DNA from: Gigaspora margarita
Taxonomy: Eukaryota; Glomeromycota; Glomeromycetes; Diversisporales; Gigasporaceae
NCBI GenBank assembly: GCA_009809945.1
Contig: WTPW01000157.1
Coordinates: 497,869-561,868 of the forward strand
Length of the DNA: 64,000 nt
Direction of reading: 5' to 3'
A program made the position numbers and the translations under genes. This document shows positions 1-11,094 of the stretch, piece by piece. Under the pieces are notes generated by a model that worked only from the letters and a program-made list of their open reading frames with translations, did not search any database and was not told the origin of the DNA. How positions within the stretch are numbered: the first letter of the stretch is position 1; each line of letters opens with the position of its first letter.

Positions 1-712
1 AACTTTTTTTTTTTTTTTTACTTAGAAAAGATATAGCTAAAATCAATATTTAAAATTTTTAAAAATTTTTTTTTTTTTCAGCCAAATTTGCTTATGTTAC
101 AATCTAAGTGATACAAAATTTGGCTCAAGAATGCTTATTTTTGACCAAAATTTGCAAAATTTACTATTTAAAAATGCAATGTTTGGTGATTTTCTACCAA
201 AATTTTCTAGTTTGGTTTTCTCTGACCTATTTATCAATAGCTTGGGGTTTTTTTTTTTTTTATATATTTTTTTTTGTTCTGGAATTGTTAGTTATCTTAG
301 CTGTTATATATTGGAGGTAATGCAATGTTGTAAATAGATTAATTGCTAGTACCTTTAGAATTAGATTTGATAATTTCAAATATTGTGGAAATTTAAATAT
401 GCTTTAGGAAGTCTACTTTATGATTTGGAAAGTATTTTATGCTTTTGTATTAAATTAAAATTTAAAGTAGATACAAAATAAATTTTGGTTATAGAATATT
501 TACATGTCAAATTGTCAAACCTTATCACTTATTTTTCTGACAGGCATTTACTTGTCATATAATAAGGTGAGAACATGACCATCAGATAAATTTATGTAAC
601 TGTTGAATTATAGAATAGGAACTGATTATATATATAGAACTATTAGATGTGCCTGATTCAAATCTTATATTGGTACTAATATTATTATTTGTAAAATAGT
701 TTATAGGAATCT
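1..712. other. AT-rich sequence, no gene seen
   Basis: Three filled grid slots (5, 66, 249) and otherwise unique-looking AT-rich DNA. The open frames at 108-337 run through T blocks and carry Phe-rich stretches with no recognisable domain, so they are not annotated as genes. Confidence 0.6.
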
Positions 713-714
713 TT

Positions 715-905
715 TTGAACTCGAACTTGTTCGTGAAGATTTGATCTAAACTGAACCCGAACTCGAACTAATAAAAAAAGTTCAAATTTGAACTGAATTT
801 TTTTTTTTTTTTGGAATTGGTTTGGGTTTAGGTTCAATTCAGAATTCAAGCTGAACCTTTTTTTTTTTTTTGTTCAGTTTGGTTTGGGTTTGTAGAAATA
901 CTACA
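715..905. repeat. Degenerate GAACTCGAAC / TTTGGGTTT simple repeat
   Basis: Repeated words such as gaactcgaac, ttcaaatttgaac and ttggtttgggttt make an imperfect, partly self-complementary low-complexity tract. It resembles the AATTTGAATTTGAT-type element at 25,545. Two T blocks (798 and 859) obscure parts of it, so its ends cannot be set. Confidence 0.4.
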
Positions 906-1334
906 GGGTGCGATACAAATTTTTTTTTTTTTATAAATAATAAATAACTATACCAAAAAAAATAAAATAAAATAAAATAATTTTTTTTTTTTTATGAAGC
1001 AAAGGGTTTGATAGTCATTATGTGATCGCTATAGTATGTTGTTTTTTTTTTTTTATCATGATATGAAAACCAAAACTATCACTATATTACAATATACTAA
1101 TTTTTTTTTTTTTTTTAAATTATTAAAAACTAATATTAAACCTATTTTATAATTTAAATATTAATTTTTATACAAAATTTGGGAAGATTATACAATAGTT
1201 AACTCAGTGATGATCACAGATGATTACATATTATTACTCTACATATAGTCACTTGATTAACAAAATCATATAAACAAATATCAAATGATATAGGATTAGA
1301 GCTACAAAAAAATTTGGATATTAGATAGTTTCAA

Positions 1335-1497
1335 AAACAGTGAACCCAGCAATATCTTCAAGATCATCACTTCATATGATTAAAAACATGGTCTAAGTTA
1401 GGGTTAGTATTAGATTAGATGATAACATAGTGCAAGTAAACAAAAATATAATTGCATGATTTCATATAATGTGTGATCACTGGGTTTACTGTTCTTA
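1335..1497. repeat. Inverted repeat
   Basis: AACAGTGAACCCAG near 1336 is mirrored by CTGGGTTTACTGTT near 1480, and the inner arms (atcacttcatatgatt / gcatgatttcatataatg) also pair. It is probably the core of an older foldback element spanning roughly 1160-1760. No target duplication was seen. Confidence 0.5.
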
Positions 1498-1858
1498 AAG
1501 TGTCCCAGATATCAAATTGTACTATATACAACAAGAACCTATATGAATATATACATACTGTAAAAATGAGTTTGGATCTAATATTATATAATCTGAGATT
1601 AGATGTGCTTGTAGATATACAGATATAATTGATATTATCTAATATTTGTTTATATTTTTTGACCAATAAAACTTACTATAGGATTATATAGAGGGTGCAA
1701 TTCATAATAATTACTAGGTTAATTGTTGTAAAAGTGTTTCCAAAATTTTACAAAAAAATACTTATATTAAATTGCAAGAACCTATTTTATAAATGAAATT
1801 TTTAATTTTAAAAGTTTTTTAAAACAAAAACAAAAAAAAATTAAAAAAATTAAAAAAT

Positions 1859-2177
1859 CCATATTTACTACAAGTAAATCAACTAGACTGATTAAGATAA
1901 TATTGTTTTCCAGATCTAGGTAGTTTTAAAGGTAGTAAAATCATAAAAAAATGGCCCAATAAATATCTTTTTATGGCCTCTCAAAGTTTTATAATGATTG
2001 TTTATATAAAATTACATAATTTAGAAAATCATTTAAAATTATTGTAAAACTATAAAAGGTTATAGAAAGAGATCTACTAGGCCATTTTTCATGATCTTAC
2101 AATATTTAGAACTGCCTTGGTCTAGAGAACAATATTTAATTAATAGGCCTAGTCGATTAACTTGTAGCAAATATGGG
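1859..2177. mobile_element. Foldback element, family A, copy 1
   Basis: About 320 bp, self-complementary end to end: the left end CCATATTTACTACAAGTAAA pairs with the right end at 2158-2177. Inside, the left arm has a segment meaning 'glance' AGTTTTATAATGATTGTTTA with its mirror in the right arm. There is no coding capacity. A second copy follows at 2235-2546 and a third lies near 52.2 kb, so this is a dispersed non-autonomous family. No convincing target-site duplication was found. Confidence 0.7.
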
Positions 2178-2234
2178 TTCAAAGAACTTGTTTATTTATT
2201 TTTAAAATATAAAAATAAATAAAAAAATGATCTA

Positions 2235-2546
2235 AACCCATATTTGCTACAAGTAAATCAACTATGCTAATTATTTAAATATTGTTTTCTAGGCAAAACA
2301 GTTCTAAAAGTAGTGAAATCATGAAAAATGGTCCAGTAGATCACTTTCTACAGCCTTTCAAAGCTTTACAATAATTGTTTATATAAATTATATAATTTAA
2401 ACAATCATTATAAAACTTTGAGAGACTGTAGAAAGAGATCTACTAGATCATTTTTTATAATCTCACAATCTTTAGAACTATCTATACCTGGAGAACAATA
2501 TTGTCTTAATCAGTCTTGTTTATTTACTTAGTACCAAATATGGGTT
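2235..2546. mobile_element. Foldback element, family A, copy 2
   Basis: It starts AACCCATATTTGCTACAAGT and ends with the mirror sequence ...ACCAAATATGGGTT. It is homologous over its length to 1859-2177: the same internal words occur (TTGTTTTCTAGGC, GATCTACTAGATCATTTTT, TTTAGAACT). It lies only about 60 bp from copy 1 in the same layout, so a tandem duplication or a site preference is possible. Confidence 0.7.
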
Positions 2547-2623
2547 CAAATAGGTTTATTTATTTTATAAATATATAATTTATAAATGCAGGATATGTAT
2601 ATGATATATATACTATATATACT

Positions 2624-2834
2624 GTATTCCTCCAAAAATAAGCACCCCCTCAGAGCAATTTTTAAAGCCAAATTCTTGTAATCTAGTGATCAGATCTGCA
2701 TAATTTTAGTACTATTCGAACCAGCTTATCAAAACATTTCGAATAGTACCAAAATTATGCAGATCTGATTACTAGATCATGAGAATTTTGGCTTTAAAAA
2801 TTGCTCTAAGGGGTGCCTATTTTTAGAGGAATAT
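2624..2834. mobile_element. Foldback MITE with CCAAAAATAAGC-type ends
   Basis: A nearly complete 210-bp hairpin. The left arm, from ATTCCTCCAAAAATAAGCAC, pairs with the right arm ending TGCCTATTTTTAGAGGAAT. The centre holds the pair TTTTAGTACTATTCGAA / TTCGAATAGTACCAAAA. That core links it to the hairpins at 2982, 10116, 16241 and 16425, and its ends resemble those of the elements near 5.5 and 60.3 kb. No protein is encoded. Confidence 0.75.
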
Positions 2835-2981
2835 GGTATATAATATGTACAGTCAACTTTTTTAATCTGAACTACAAGATTAGCTTTTTTTACTATGTAA
2901 AATTTAAAAAAGTTGCTTTTCAAAAAGTTAAATAAGATTGATATAGATATTATGACACAGTTAAGTATTTTGGCCAATAAT

Positions 2982-3090
2982 ATATGATATATCATCAGAA
3001 TTGAATAATTTTGGTACTATTGGATTCATCATATCAAGGTGAATCAAATGGTACCAAATTATTCAATTCTAATCATTTGATTATAAAATA
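2982..3090. repeat. Short hairpin, GGTACTATT core family
   Basis: AGAATTGAATAATTTTGGTA at about 2998 pairs with the complementary arm ending near 3070, with a loop at ATCATATCAAGGTGA. It shares the core with four other hairpins in this window. Confidence 0.65.
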
Positions 3091-3569
3091 TCATTAATGG
3101 ATTAGATTTACTCTTTTGTACTAGATTTAGTACATTTTAAAAAATGCATTAAAAATTTAAAAAAATTAGTAGCTTAATTTTTTTATATACAAAATCTAAT
3201 AAGTGGGCTAGGTGCTGGGAAAAAGGCCCAAAATAACAATTTTTTCAAAAGACTTTTTTTTACATAAATTAATTTAGAATAAGATTAGGATCATTTTTTA
3301 CTTAAAACACAAAGGTAGTTGTATTAATAAAAATTTGCAGTATAGCTCTTTAAAGTTTGTTTTTTTTTTTTTTTTATTATAAAATTTATAACATAAAACT
3401 TGATTTTCTGAAGATTTTTTTTTTTTTTTTTTTCTGCCCTTTTCTCAGCACCTTGCTCAAGTATTCAAAAATTGTTTAGCATTTTTTTTTTTTTAATTAA
3501 TAATAAAGTTTTTATAAAAATTTTTTTTATATATTGTATTTTTTTTTTTTTTTTTATGTACTAGTTTTC

Positions 3570-4499
3570 TTTTTTTTTTTTTTTGTGTTAAAGTTTTCGC
3601 TCTTTTTTTTTTTTTTTATTCAAGTAATCAGACCACGGGTGCCTCCAGGGGCACCCAGATATTTTTTTTTTTTTTTTGAGTACAACTAGCCACATGTATG
3701 ACTTTTGGTTGTCTAATTTAAATAGTCTGCCTGAAGGTTCTACACTAGTGCCCATACCTGCAACCCAACTAGGGGGTTACCTATTTTTTTTTTTTTTTTC
3801 CTGCTATTCCTGCCAGTCCTCCTTGTATCACCAGTACAGTCCTCCATTATATAAGTTAGTCAAAGCCAGTCCCGGATATATTGCAGAATCCTCTTAGAAC
3901 TAGTTTATCCTCGCAGAACACTCAGTAGAGCAGTTCTTGTCCCACATAGGTATTACTTATGCTTCAGTAACTTTTTACTATTACCTACTTCTACCCTTGC
4001 AAGGTTCACTCTGATCCCAGCACCCACCTCTACTATTCTACTGGTTCTTACACCAGATCTACAAACTTCCAAACCAGTTAGCCCAGAAGGGTCGATATGG
4101 CTTTTTTTCCTTAGTACCTACTGCTGGAACATAGGTCCTTTTTTTCCAGTGTGACTCTGGCGGCTAGGTTAGTGGACCCTCTCTTTGGGTTTTGTTGTCT
4201 GATTCTCTAGCTCCGGTTTCTGGTATTCCAGCTTTGGTAGCACTGTTAAAGATCTTTGCTACCTCCCAATTCGGGACTTGCCAAATGGGTTTCCATTTCT
4301 CTGGTTTCTTGGATTTTGTGTACCTGAAGGCTCTTATTTGAGATGGTGTACCAAGGACTACAGGTAGTGTACCCAACTGATTGATAAAAAACAGTTACTG
4401 GAACACAGGTCTATTTTTCAAAGCATTGCCAGTAGGATTTGAACCCTAGACCTGCCACTTGTGGTAACAACCTACCAACTTCCCTAAGTTACCACACCC
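3570..4499 (-). mobile_element. SINE-like retroposon with tRNA-like head, copy 1
   Basis: On the minus strand the element starts at 4499 with GGGTGTGGTAACTTAGGG (box A-like), followed by a perfect pol III box B match, GGTTCAAATCC (4435-4445). The far end (low coordinates) is T-rich on the plus strand, meaning A-rich on the element's strand, though grid blocks at 3604 and 3665 contaminate it. A target-site duplication fits 3552-3569 and 4500-4517: four positions are hidden by a grid block and 13 of the other 14 match. Its local GC is clearly above the flanks. It is homologous to copies at 50.2, 53.2 and 54.4 kb. The 70-codon minus frame at 4164-4376 lies inside it and is discussed under findings. 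Confidence 0.72.
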
Positions 4500-4533
4500 A
4501 CTAATCTACTAGTTTTCATTTTTTTTTTTTTTT

Positions 4534-5215
4534 AATTATAATTATATTTTATTAATATATTTTGCAAATTAAAAGTTCCAATAAATAAAAAATTGTAAAG
4601 GCTTGTTATAAAAAAAAAATTATTATTATACTATAATCTTTTTTTAAAATTTTTGCAAATTATTACTTTATATAGTAAGCTATATGTGTTTAACTAGATT
4701 TTAAAAATTTTTTACTAATTAAATTTTTTAAATTCTTAATCACAAAAATTTCTTTAATACTAAAATAGTATATCTCAAGTTATATTACTTTATATTTTAA
4801 AATAATTACATCTAGTTTTTATATAAAATTTGAATATAGGTTTATTAGTAAAATTTTAAAAATTTTAATGTTAGATTACTTCTTATATATAAATCCAATT
4901 TAAATAAAATTTTATATTCAAAACTAACAAACTTATATTTATAACTTTATTAATAGTTTAAATAAATTTATTTAGTAAAAAAATTTTATAATCAAAATAT
5001 TTTGTAAAACTACTAGTAAATGCACTAAAATTTAGGTTAAACTAGCAATTGCAAATTTAAAAAATATATATATAAAATTTAAAAAGCTATATAAAGCTAT
5101 AAGTTTTTTAAAACAAGTAATCCAGAAGTTAAAATATTATAAAAAATATTTAATTAGATAGTTAATTTTAAAAATTAATAGAAAATTAAGCATAATAATA
5201 ATACAAGATCATCAT
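4534..5215. other. AT-rich low-complexity spacer
   Basis: Very high A+T with short poly-A and poly-T words only. I see no gene, RNA or clean repeat. Confidence 0.55.
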
Positions 5216-5269
5216 TTCTCTTTCTGACGATCCCTCATACCAAACTTTCCTTTTTTTTTTTTTGTTGGA

Positions 5270-5420
5270 CTATGATATATATGACCAATATGATCTATAT
5301 GACTAGTCATATTTTTTTTTTTTTTTTTGTGAGTATATATGATCTATGACATTATATGACCAATATGATCTATTTTTTTTTTTTTAGATCATGCAAGCAT
5401 ATATGATCTATGACTTTTGG
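5270..5420. repeat. Short repeats of TATGACCAATATGATCTAT
   Basis: The word ATGACCAATATGATCTAT occurs at about 5281 and 5357, and ATATATGATCTATGAC at about 5336 and 5400. T blocks at 5312 and 5373 interrupt the array, so unit length and copy number cannot be stated. Confidence 0.5.
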
Positions 5421-5534
5421 TAACTAATAAAATTTTTTTTTTTTTTCTAAGAGAAAACTCTAATTTAGGTACTAGTTTTTTTTAGCCATTATTTTTTTTT
5501 TTTTTTTCCTATATTGCTAACATAAGCTATCTCT

Positions 5535-6000
5535 AAAATAAGATACCCTCCTCTTTTTTTTTTTTTTTTCAAAAACGTCTTTGACATGAAAATAAACTAC
5601 CACACGATCAATGAAAGTTACTACATAGTAAAGTCCAAACTTTACTAAGTAAATCATTAAATTCGCTTAAGTAAACTTATTTAGGAGATTAAAATACGTA
5701 TATTCTGAAATTTACAACAAAATTGAAGAACTTTTTATTAATTGGATTTTAATTTTTACATTCAGCAATAAGATTAAAATTTTATTAACAAAATATATTC
5801 GTTGAACGTAAAAATTAAAAGTCAAATAATAAAAAGTACTCTGATTTTAATGAGACTTTTAGCATATGTGTAGTTTAGTCTTCTCTACAAGTTTACTTAA
5901 GCACTAATAATCGATTTACATAGTAAAAGTTAGACTTTACTATATAACGATTATTGGCAATTGACCAAAAATCGATTATATCCAAAAATAACTTGTTTCA
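5535..6000. mobile_element. Foldback element, family C, copy 1
   Basis: This is a diverged relative of 60,258-60,765. Shared words in the same order are AAATAAG near the left end, ATAGTAAAG(T)CC, ACTTTACTA, AAAAAGTACTC, TTAATTTTTACATTCA and CCAAAAATAA at the right end. The two halves are complementary, for example CTTTACTAAGTAAATC near 5640 and GATTTACATAGTAAAAGT near 5910. It is non-coding and the left end is obscured by the slot at 5556. Confidence 0.55.
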
Positions 6001-6179
6001 TACATTCTTTTAAGTAAAATTTCTTTAAGTTCTATATATAGATTTTTTTTTTTTTTATCATATCATAATAAAATTATAATCATAACAATCATATGACAAG
6101 TAATCATATATCATATGATTTTAATCATATGAATTATGACTTAACAACTATATGATTATAATCTTTTAAAAAAATTTAT

Positions 6180-6655
6180 ATGACATATAAATGGGCCAAC
6201 ACTGCAAAAACCCGACCTATGAAAACTTTGAAATTAATATATTTGCACACAACAAAGGCTCTATCTAGAAGTGACTTGGACCAAAAGTTTCAGATCAGAT
6301 GTGAGATAACTAAAATAGAGCTGAAAAAGATTTCTTCTTTTGGGTTTGGCTTTCCGGTAGAAGACTTCATTACTATAGAAGATGTAGTAGGGCAATAACC
6401 CTAGAGTTTTTTGTCAGAAGTTACAGAAGCTTAGGCGGAAGTAGACTTTTGGCCAAATATTTTGTTTCTCTTTTTTTTTTTTTTACTCTCCTTAAAAGTT
6501 TGGTATTATCGATATTTCTCCTTGGGCTTTTTTTTTTTTTTTTTAAATGTGGGAAATTTAGCTTACCCCCTCCAAAAGATCAGCATTGTTTATTTTTTTT
6601 TTTTTGGGAAGGTGCCTACCTAATTGGAGTCAAGTCATGAGCGAGTTCCAGGTTT
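6180..6655 (+). repeat. Dispersed repeat family D, copy 1
   Basis: This stretch is recognisably related to 52,690-53,055 (same strand) and 61,430-61,780 (opposite strand). Shared blocks include CTAAAATAGAGCTGAAAAAG, the stretch around GAAGACTTCATTACTATAG and the tail AATTGGAGTCAAGTCATGAG. An open frame of 72 codons (6180-6398) lies at its start but has no recognisable domain, and later frames are broken by T blocks. Retroposon or decayed coding DNA are both possible. Confidence 0.5.
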
Positions 6656-7285
6656 TTTTTTTTTTTCAATGAAGAACACGTGAGATTTTTGGAGGAAAAC
6701 CCCTGATGTGAAATTTTTTTTTTTTTTATTCTATAAGGCGCTACGTTCTCTATAGTCATTCTGGTTTTTTTATGATTTTTTTTTTTTTTACATATAGTAC
6801 ATAAATAGATATAGAGTAGAGACTAGTCTGTTTAGTGTAGTATATAATTTTTATTATCTAGTACAGGTTTAATAGTACACTTTTCAGTTCTGTCATTGCT
6901 TCTTTTGTTTTTTCTATCTTTGTCTCCGTTTATTTCTTTTATATTTTGGTTACTCGTTTTTTTTTTTTTTTTTTTTCCCCTATTTTGTCTTTCCTTTTAT
7001 TTTCTTTTACTTGTTTTTTTTTTTTTTTTTTTTAGGATAAGATTATTCTATCTGGTGGCTTAGGTAGGAAGAATCTAAAATTTTTTTTTTTTTAGGGCTG
7101 ACAAAGTTCTCTAATTTTTCATTGAAAATTAGTGCGACAGGTTTTTTTTTTTTTCAATTTCCACAGCCAGATGATATTGAACTTGCAATTGGAGGGTTTT
7201 TAAATATGTAAAATTTTATGTATATAAACTTATTAATGTAGTACCAGTAAGACTGTCAAAGCATTTTTTTTTTTTTGTTTAATTA

Positions 7286-7322
7286 TGTACTAAATCTAGT
7301 ACTTTGTACTAGATTTAGTACA
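7286..7322. repeat. Perfect small palindrome
   Basis: TGTACTAAATCTAGTAC and its reverse complement are separated by three bases. One arm (TTGTACTAGATTTAGTACA) recurs at about 3116-3134, so it is a dispersed word and not a unique terminator. Confidence 0.6.
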
Positions 7323-7330
7323 GGTAAATC

Positions 7331-7410
7331 CTATCAATTAATTGATAATCTGCTAGTCAATCAGAGAATTTTCTATATGAAATATGACACAGATCACATA
7401 TGAGCAGAAC
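7331..7410. repeat. Terminal fragment of foldback family E
   Basis: AATTGATAATCTGCTAGTCA followed by agatcacatatga matches the left end of the foldback at 19,541 (AATTGATAATCTGCTTGTCA, agattacatatga). The rest of the element is not seen here. Confidence 0.5.
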
Positions 7411-8021
7411 TGTATTGAAATTTTAGAGTTATAAGTAAGATAAATAAATTTTTTATCAAATATTGTATTAAAGTAACATGAATAGTAAAACAATACTACT
7501 ATTTTTGTTTTTTTTTTTTTTAAGTATCGATACTTTTTTTTTATAGACTTTACTTTGTAAACATGTGATTTTTTTTTTTTTACATTTTGAATTTATTAAA
7601 TGAATTAGATCTATAGAATTTTGACAAGGTTTTTTTTTTTTTTCATTTTTAGCTTACCTTTTGTAAATATTATTTAACCTTTAAAGTTTTTTTTTTTTTT
7701 TTTACAGGAATTATACCCAAGGTGAGATTCATAAAACATAACTATGTATATAATTGCAACTATTAATATTTAGATCTATCAAATATAGGTACTATTTGAT
7801 TGTTATTACTCAAGAAAATTATTATATATATATGGGCAGTTGTTTTATAGCAATTTCTACACAGGTCTATTTCTTGTTGACATGCTTTCAAAAGCATATT
7901 CTGGTATATTAATATTTACTATTGTTTTATTTTATTTTTTTTTTTTTAAAAATCAAGTTCATTCATCACAGTTCGGTAAGTATAAAGATTGTTATTTTTT
8001 TTTTTTTTATTTTCTATTCTA

Positions 8022-8172
8022 CAGTCAACTCTAACAGCTAAGTATAATTTGCTAGAACCAAACATCTAGCAACACACATTAAGGGAATAATTAAGAAAAT
8101 TGCTTTTATAGCAACTAAAACATAGAATTTAAAGTTGCACTTAAAGGGATTGCGCTTAGAGAGAGTTGGTTG
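8022..8172. mobile_element. Small TIR element with TA flanks (CAGTC...GACTG-type)
   Basis: The left end CAGTCAACTCTAACAGC and the right end GAGAGAGTTGGTTG form an imperfect inverted repeat. TA precedes (8020-8021) and follows (8173-8174), as expected for Tc1/mariner/pogo-type target sites. Internal words such as GCACTTAAAGGG and GCGCTTAGAGAG resemble the better preserved copies at 29,331 and 56,339. Decayed and non-coding. Confidence 0.45.
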
Positions 8173-8224
8173 TACAATCACTCTCGTTTCCAATTAGCCA
8201 GTTAATTAAAATTTTTTTTATTTA

Positions 8225-8830
8225 ATTTTTTTTTGTTTAAAATTTAGGCTTGGTCATTAGGAAAAAGCTTAGCAGGTGCATTTTATATGAACATCACGCT
8301 GACTTCTTCAATTCTTTATAATAACCTTTGATCAAAAAATAAAAATAATTAGCAGCTGTATTTGCAAGAACAGCACACAGACTTCAAGGTAATAATAATT
8401 TGTTTAAAAATTTGGTGCTTTAGCAAATGTACTTTATAAGAACATTATGCTATGAATAGTAATAATTTTTGATTGAAAGTCTGAAAAGCTTTTAGCAGCT
8501 GCACTTTCAGGATGCTACACTAACTTGCATAAGTAGCAAAAGCATTTTTTTTTTTTTCTGTATAAATACCACGCTAGCTTTTTTGGATTGAAAGAAGGAA
8601 ATGCATTGTAAAATGCACTTTTCAAAAACATCATATTGATTTCTTTAAATATTCAATATAATAATATTAAATCTGATAGAAGAAAGCATTAGCAGATGTA
8701 ATTATGAAAGAAATAAATCTTCAATCAGAAGGAGGAAAAGCAACAGTAGATGCACTTTACAAGAATACCATACTGATCCTGGATTTTGGTTTGAATTATC
8801 TTGAACCAGGACTATTCACTTGTACTAGGT
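8225..8830 (+). pseudogene. Decayed leucine-rich-repeat (LRR) gene fragment
   Basis: A degenerate repeat of roughly 75-84 bp recurs about seven or eight times (near 8268, 8349, 8424, 8492, 8550, 8610, 8692, 8742). It carries the word AGCAGATGCACTTTACAAGA with variants. Translated piecewise, the units give EGGKATVDALYKN, then T-L-T-S-x-x-L-Y-N-N-L, the alternation of a ribonuclease-inhibitor-type LRR (helix EGGKALADAL, strand LTSLxLxxN). Stops and frameshifts occur in nearly every unit. The longest open piece (8704-8910) includes the phrase NLQSEGGKATVDAL. Such LRRs are known as ligand-binding tails of NLR-like and F-box proteins in fungi. No catalytic or NTPase part is visible nearby, so I call it a relic. 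A T block at 8545 has overwritten part of one unit. Confidence 0.62.
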
Positions 8831-9154
8831 ATGTTATGAATTATTATTGTATACTAGATGTTAGGCCCTTTAATAATAAGTATGATTTAAATATTTTTTA
8901 CAATATATAATCTGTTGTATTGATAGATGTTTTACAGATTTCTCTATTCTAAGTATCCTCAAATTTCCTTTGCATAATATACAAGATGTAAAAAGTAAAC
9001 TGGTAGTATGTGAATGAGGACAACGGCTATATTTTTTTTTTTTTTTTATCAGGTGTAGCATAAAAATCAATTGAGTACTAGCAATGAAAAACTTTTTTTT
9101 TTTTTTATAAACTATAATTTCTGGTTTGAGATTTTTTCTTGCTAGTACTCAAAT

Positions 9155-9310
9155 AATCGAATAATCATTCTAATAGCTTTTTATTGTTATATATGTAGTG
9201 TTAATTAATCATTCTAATAGTATTTTATATTATGGATTGGATAGTTTTTTTTATAGCTAGTGTTATATATAACCATTTACAGTTAGTGTTAAATAATCAT
9301 TCTAAGAACA
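9155..9310. repeat. Three copies of AATAATCATTCTAA
   Basis: The word (T)TAATCATTCTAATAG or ...CTAAG occurs at about 9160, 9205 and 9290, with a partly conserved preceding GTGTTA. It is a weak tandem repeat and nothing else is seen. Confidence 0.45.
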
Positions 9311-10100
9311 AAATACTATTATATTATACTTAATATAATGTCTTGCTATTTATAATATAAGGATCCTGTAAATAATAAAGATTAATTTAAAAGTACTATA
9401 TATTTTATAATTTTATAAATTAATAAATTAAGCTTATATACTGTATGTACAAATATAATTAACTCATTTATTTTATTATTATATAATATATGCTATTAAT
9501 TTATTTTTTCACTTTCAAAATTAATACATTCGATAGTTAATAGCTAATAAACTTTTGATCTAAATACATTCTATATATAATTTTTTTTTTTTTTATTAAT
9601 AGATGGGCGGTTCTAAACTAACAAAATAGATAAACTCAAAACTTGTAGGTGGACTTGAATTAGTTAATGGGCTTTAGACTAGTATGTGAGCGAATGAGTT
9701 TATTTTTTTTTTTTTTGAAAATGCATGTGCGATTTCATGTAATTTGTATATGTCTCATATAAAGTTTTTTTTTTTTTTCTCTGTGCAATATGAATTGGTT
9801 GAGTAGTTTCTAAACTAGCGGGTAAGATTGCTTAAGTAGGTTTTAACTAGTAAATAGTTGGTTTTTAATTAATAATAGGTTTTTAAAGTACATAGTAGGC
9901 AGGTGTATTCAAAATAATAGAATTATATATTAAAAAATAAAAAAATCTTCATATTTACAAATTGTATTTTTTATTAATAAAAATTGCATCACATTTACTT
10001 AGTGATTGTTTTTTTTTTTTTCTGGGTGATTTACAGATTATCAATTAATTAAAAATACTAATTAAAAAATTTTTTTTTTTTTCAAGTACCTTTTATGGTG
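9310..10100. other. AT-rich sequence, no gene seen
   Basis: Unique-looking AT-rich DNA with five filled grid slots (9582, 9704, 9765, 10009, 10070). No open frame of interest. Confidence 0.5.
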
Positions 10101-10115
10101 CACATACTATTTTTT

Positions 10116-10231
10116 ATAATCTATTGAGATCTATTAATCAAAATCGAATGATTTTGATACTATTCAATTCATCTTATTAAGACAAATCGAATAGTATCAC
10201 AATTATGTGATTTTGACTGATATCTCTTGAT
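10116..10231. repeat. Hairpin, GGTACTATT core family
   Basis: AATCGAATGATTTTGATACT near 10,143 pairs with the complementary arm near 10,205, and the outer arms TTATAATCTATTGAGAT / ATATCTCTTGATATATCATAA pair roughly. It closely matches the hairpin at 16,241-16,365, its mirror partner. Confidence 0.65.
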
Positions 10232-10499
10232 ATATCATAATTTAACCAAAATGAGTAGTGCAAAGCAAATTTAAAAATAACATAAAATAATAAATAACTC
10301 TTGAAAGAACAGTCCGTTTCGATAATTTTACTACCAAAATATCTGCTTTAAAGAGGCAATTCCAACAAGCCCAAACTTGCTAAAACCCAACCACAGGATT
10401 ATGGGATTGCTAAGGAGAGTACCAGGATATAGATGAGATATTCTGGGTCACGTGTGCAATCACTCCCTGATCTGGATCAGATCCCGTGATTACCCTGTT

Positions 10500-11000
10500 A
10501 CATGGATCAACAAATAAGTACACTTTTTTTATTTCTTTTTTTTTATTTTTGTATAGCGTTGCCATTTGTCATTAATGTTGTCATTGTTGGTGCATCTTTT
10601 TGTCACTAGTATTGTCGTTGCTTGGTGTCATCATTCAGTTTGGTATTGCAATTGTTGCCATTGTGCTTTCACTTGTCAGGTAGATCATGGATATCATTGG
10701 TAAAGCATTGTTTTTGCCAGTGCAATGTCATGTTTGTTTGTTTTTTTTTTTTTGGTGGTTTATTTTTTTTCTTCTGCATTTTTAACTTTTTGTACTGCTA
10801 ATTATTCGTAGTATTTAATCTTGTTTCATCATTAGTGTTGTTATCTTGTTATGTCATCTTAACATTTCGCTAGGTTTTGTAACCAGTAGAGTCATCATGT
10901 TAATGGGTCAAAATTAGGTATTAGATAGTAAAATTAGGAATAGGGTTGGATAGTCATGTAAGGTTAGGGTAGAGGTTAGATTGCAATACAAAAGGTTAGT
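10500..11000. repeat. TTACATGGATC(A/T)ACAAA-linked TTGTC/ATTGTTG-rich repeat
   Basis: Begins TGTTACATGGATCAACAAAT and continues as a degenerate series of GTTGTCATT, ATTGTTGCCATT and CATCATTAGTGTTG words. The same start (TTACATGGATCTACAAAA) and the same kind of series occur at 48,141-48,610, and a related series at 63,480-63,600. Its mirror copy is at 14,880-15,260. Minus-strand open frames through the mirror copy (14,960-15,274) are low-complexity translations. Confidence 0.55.
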
Positions 11001-11094
11001 ATTAGTGTGTACTTGATATAATGTGAATAAAGATAATTAAAAACTAGGAAACGGATACCGTTAGTGTTTGAAGCCAAAAATAACAATTAATAAA

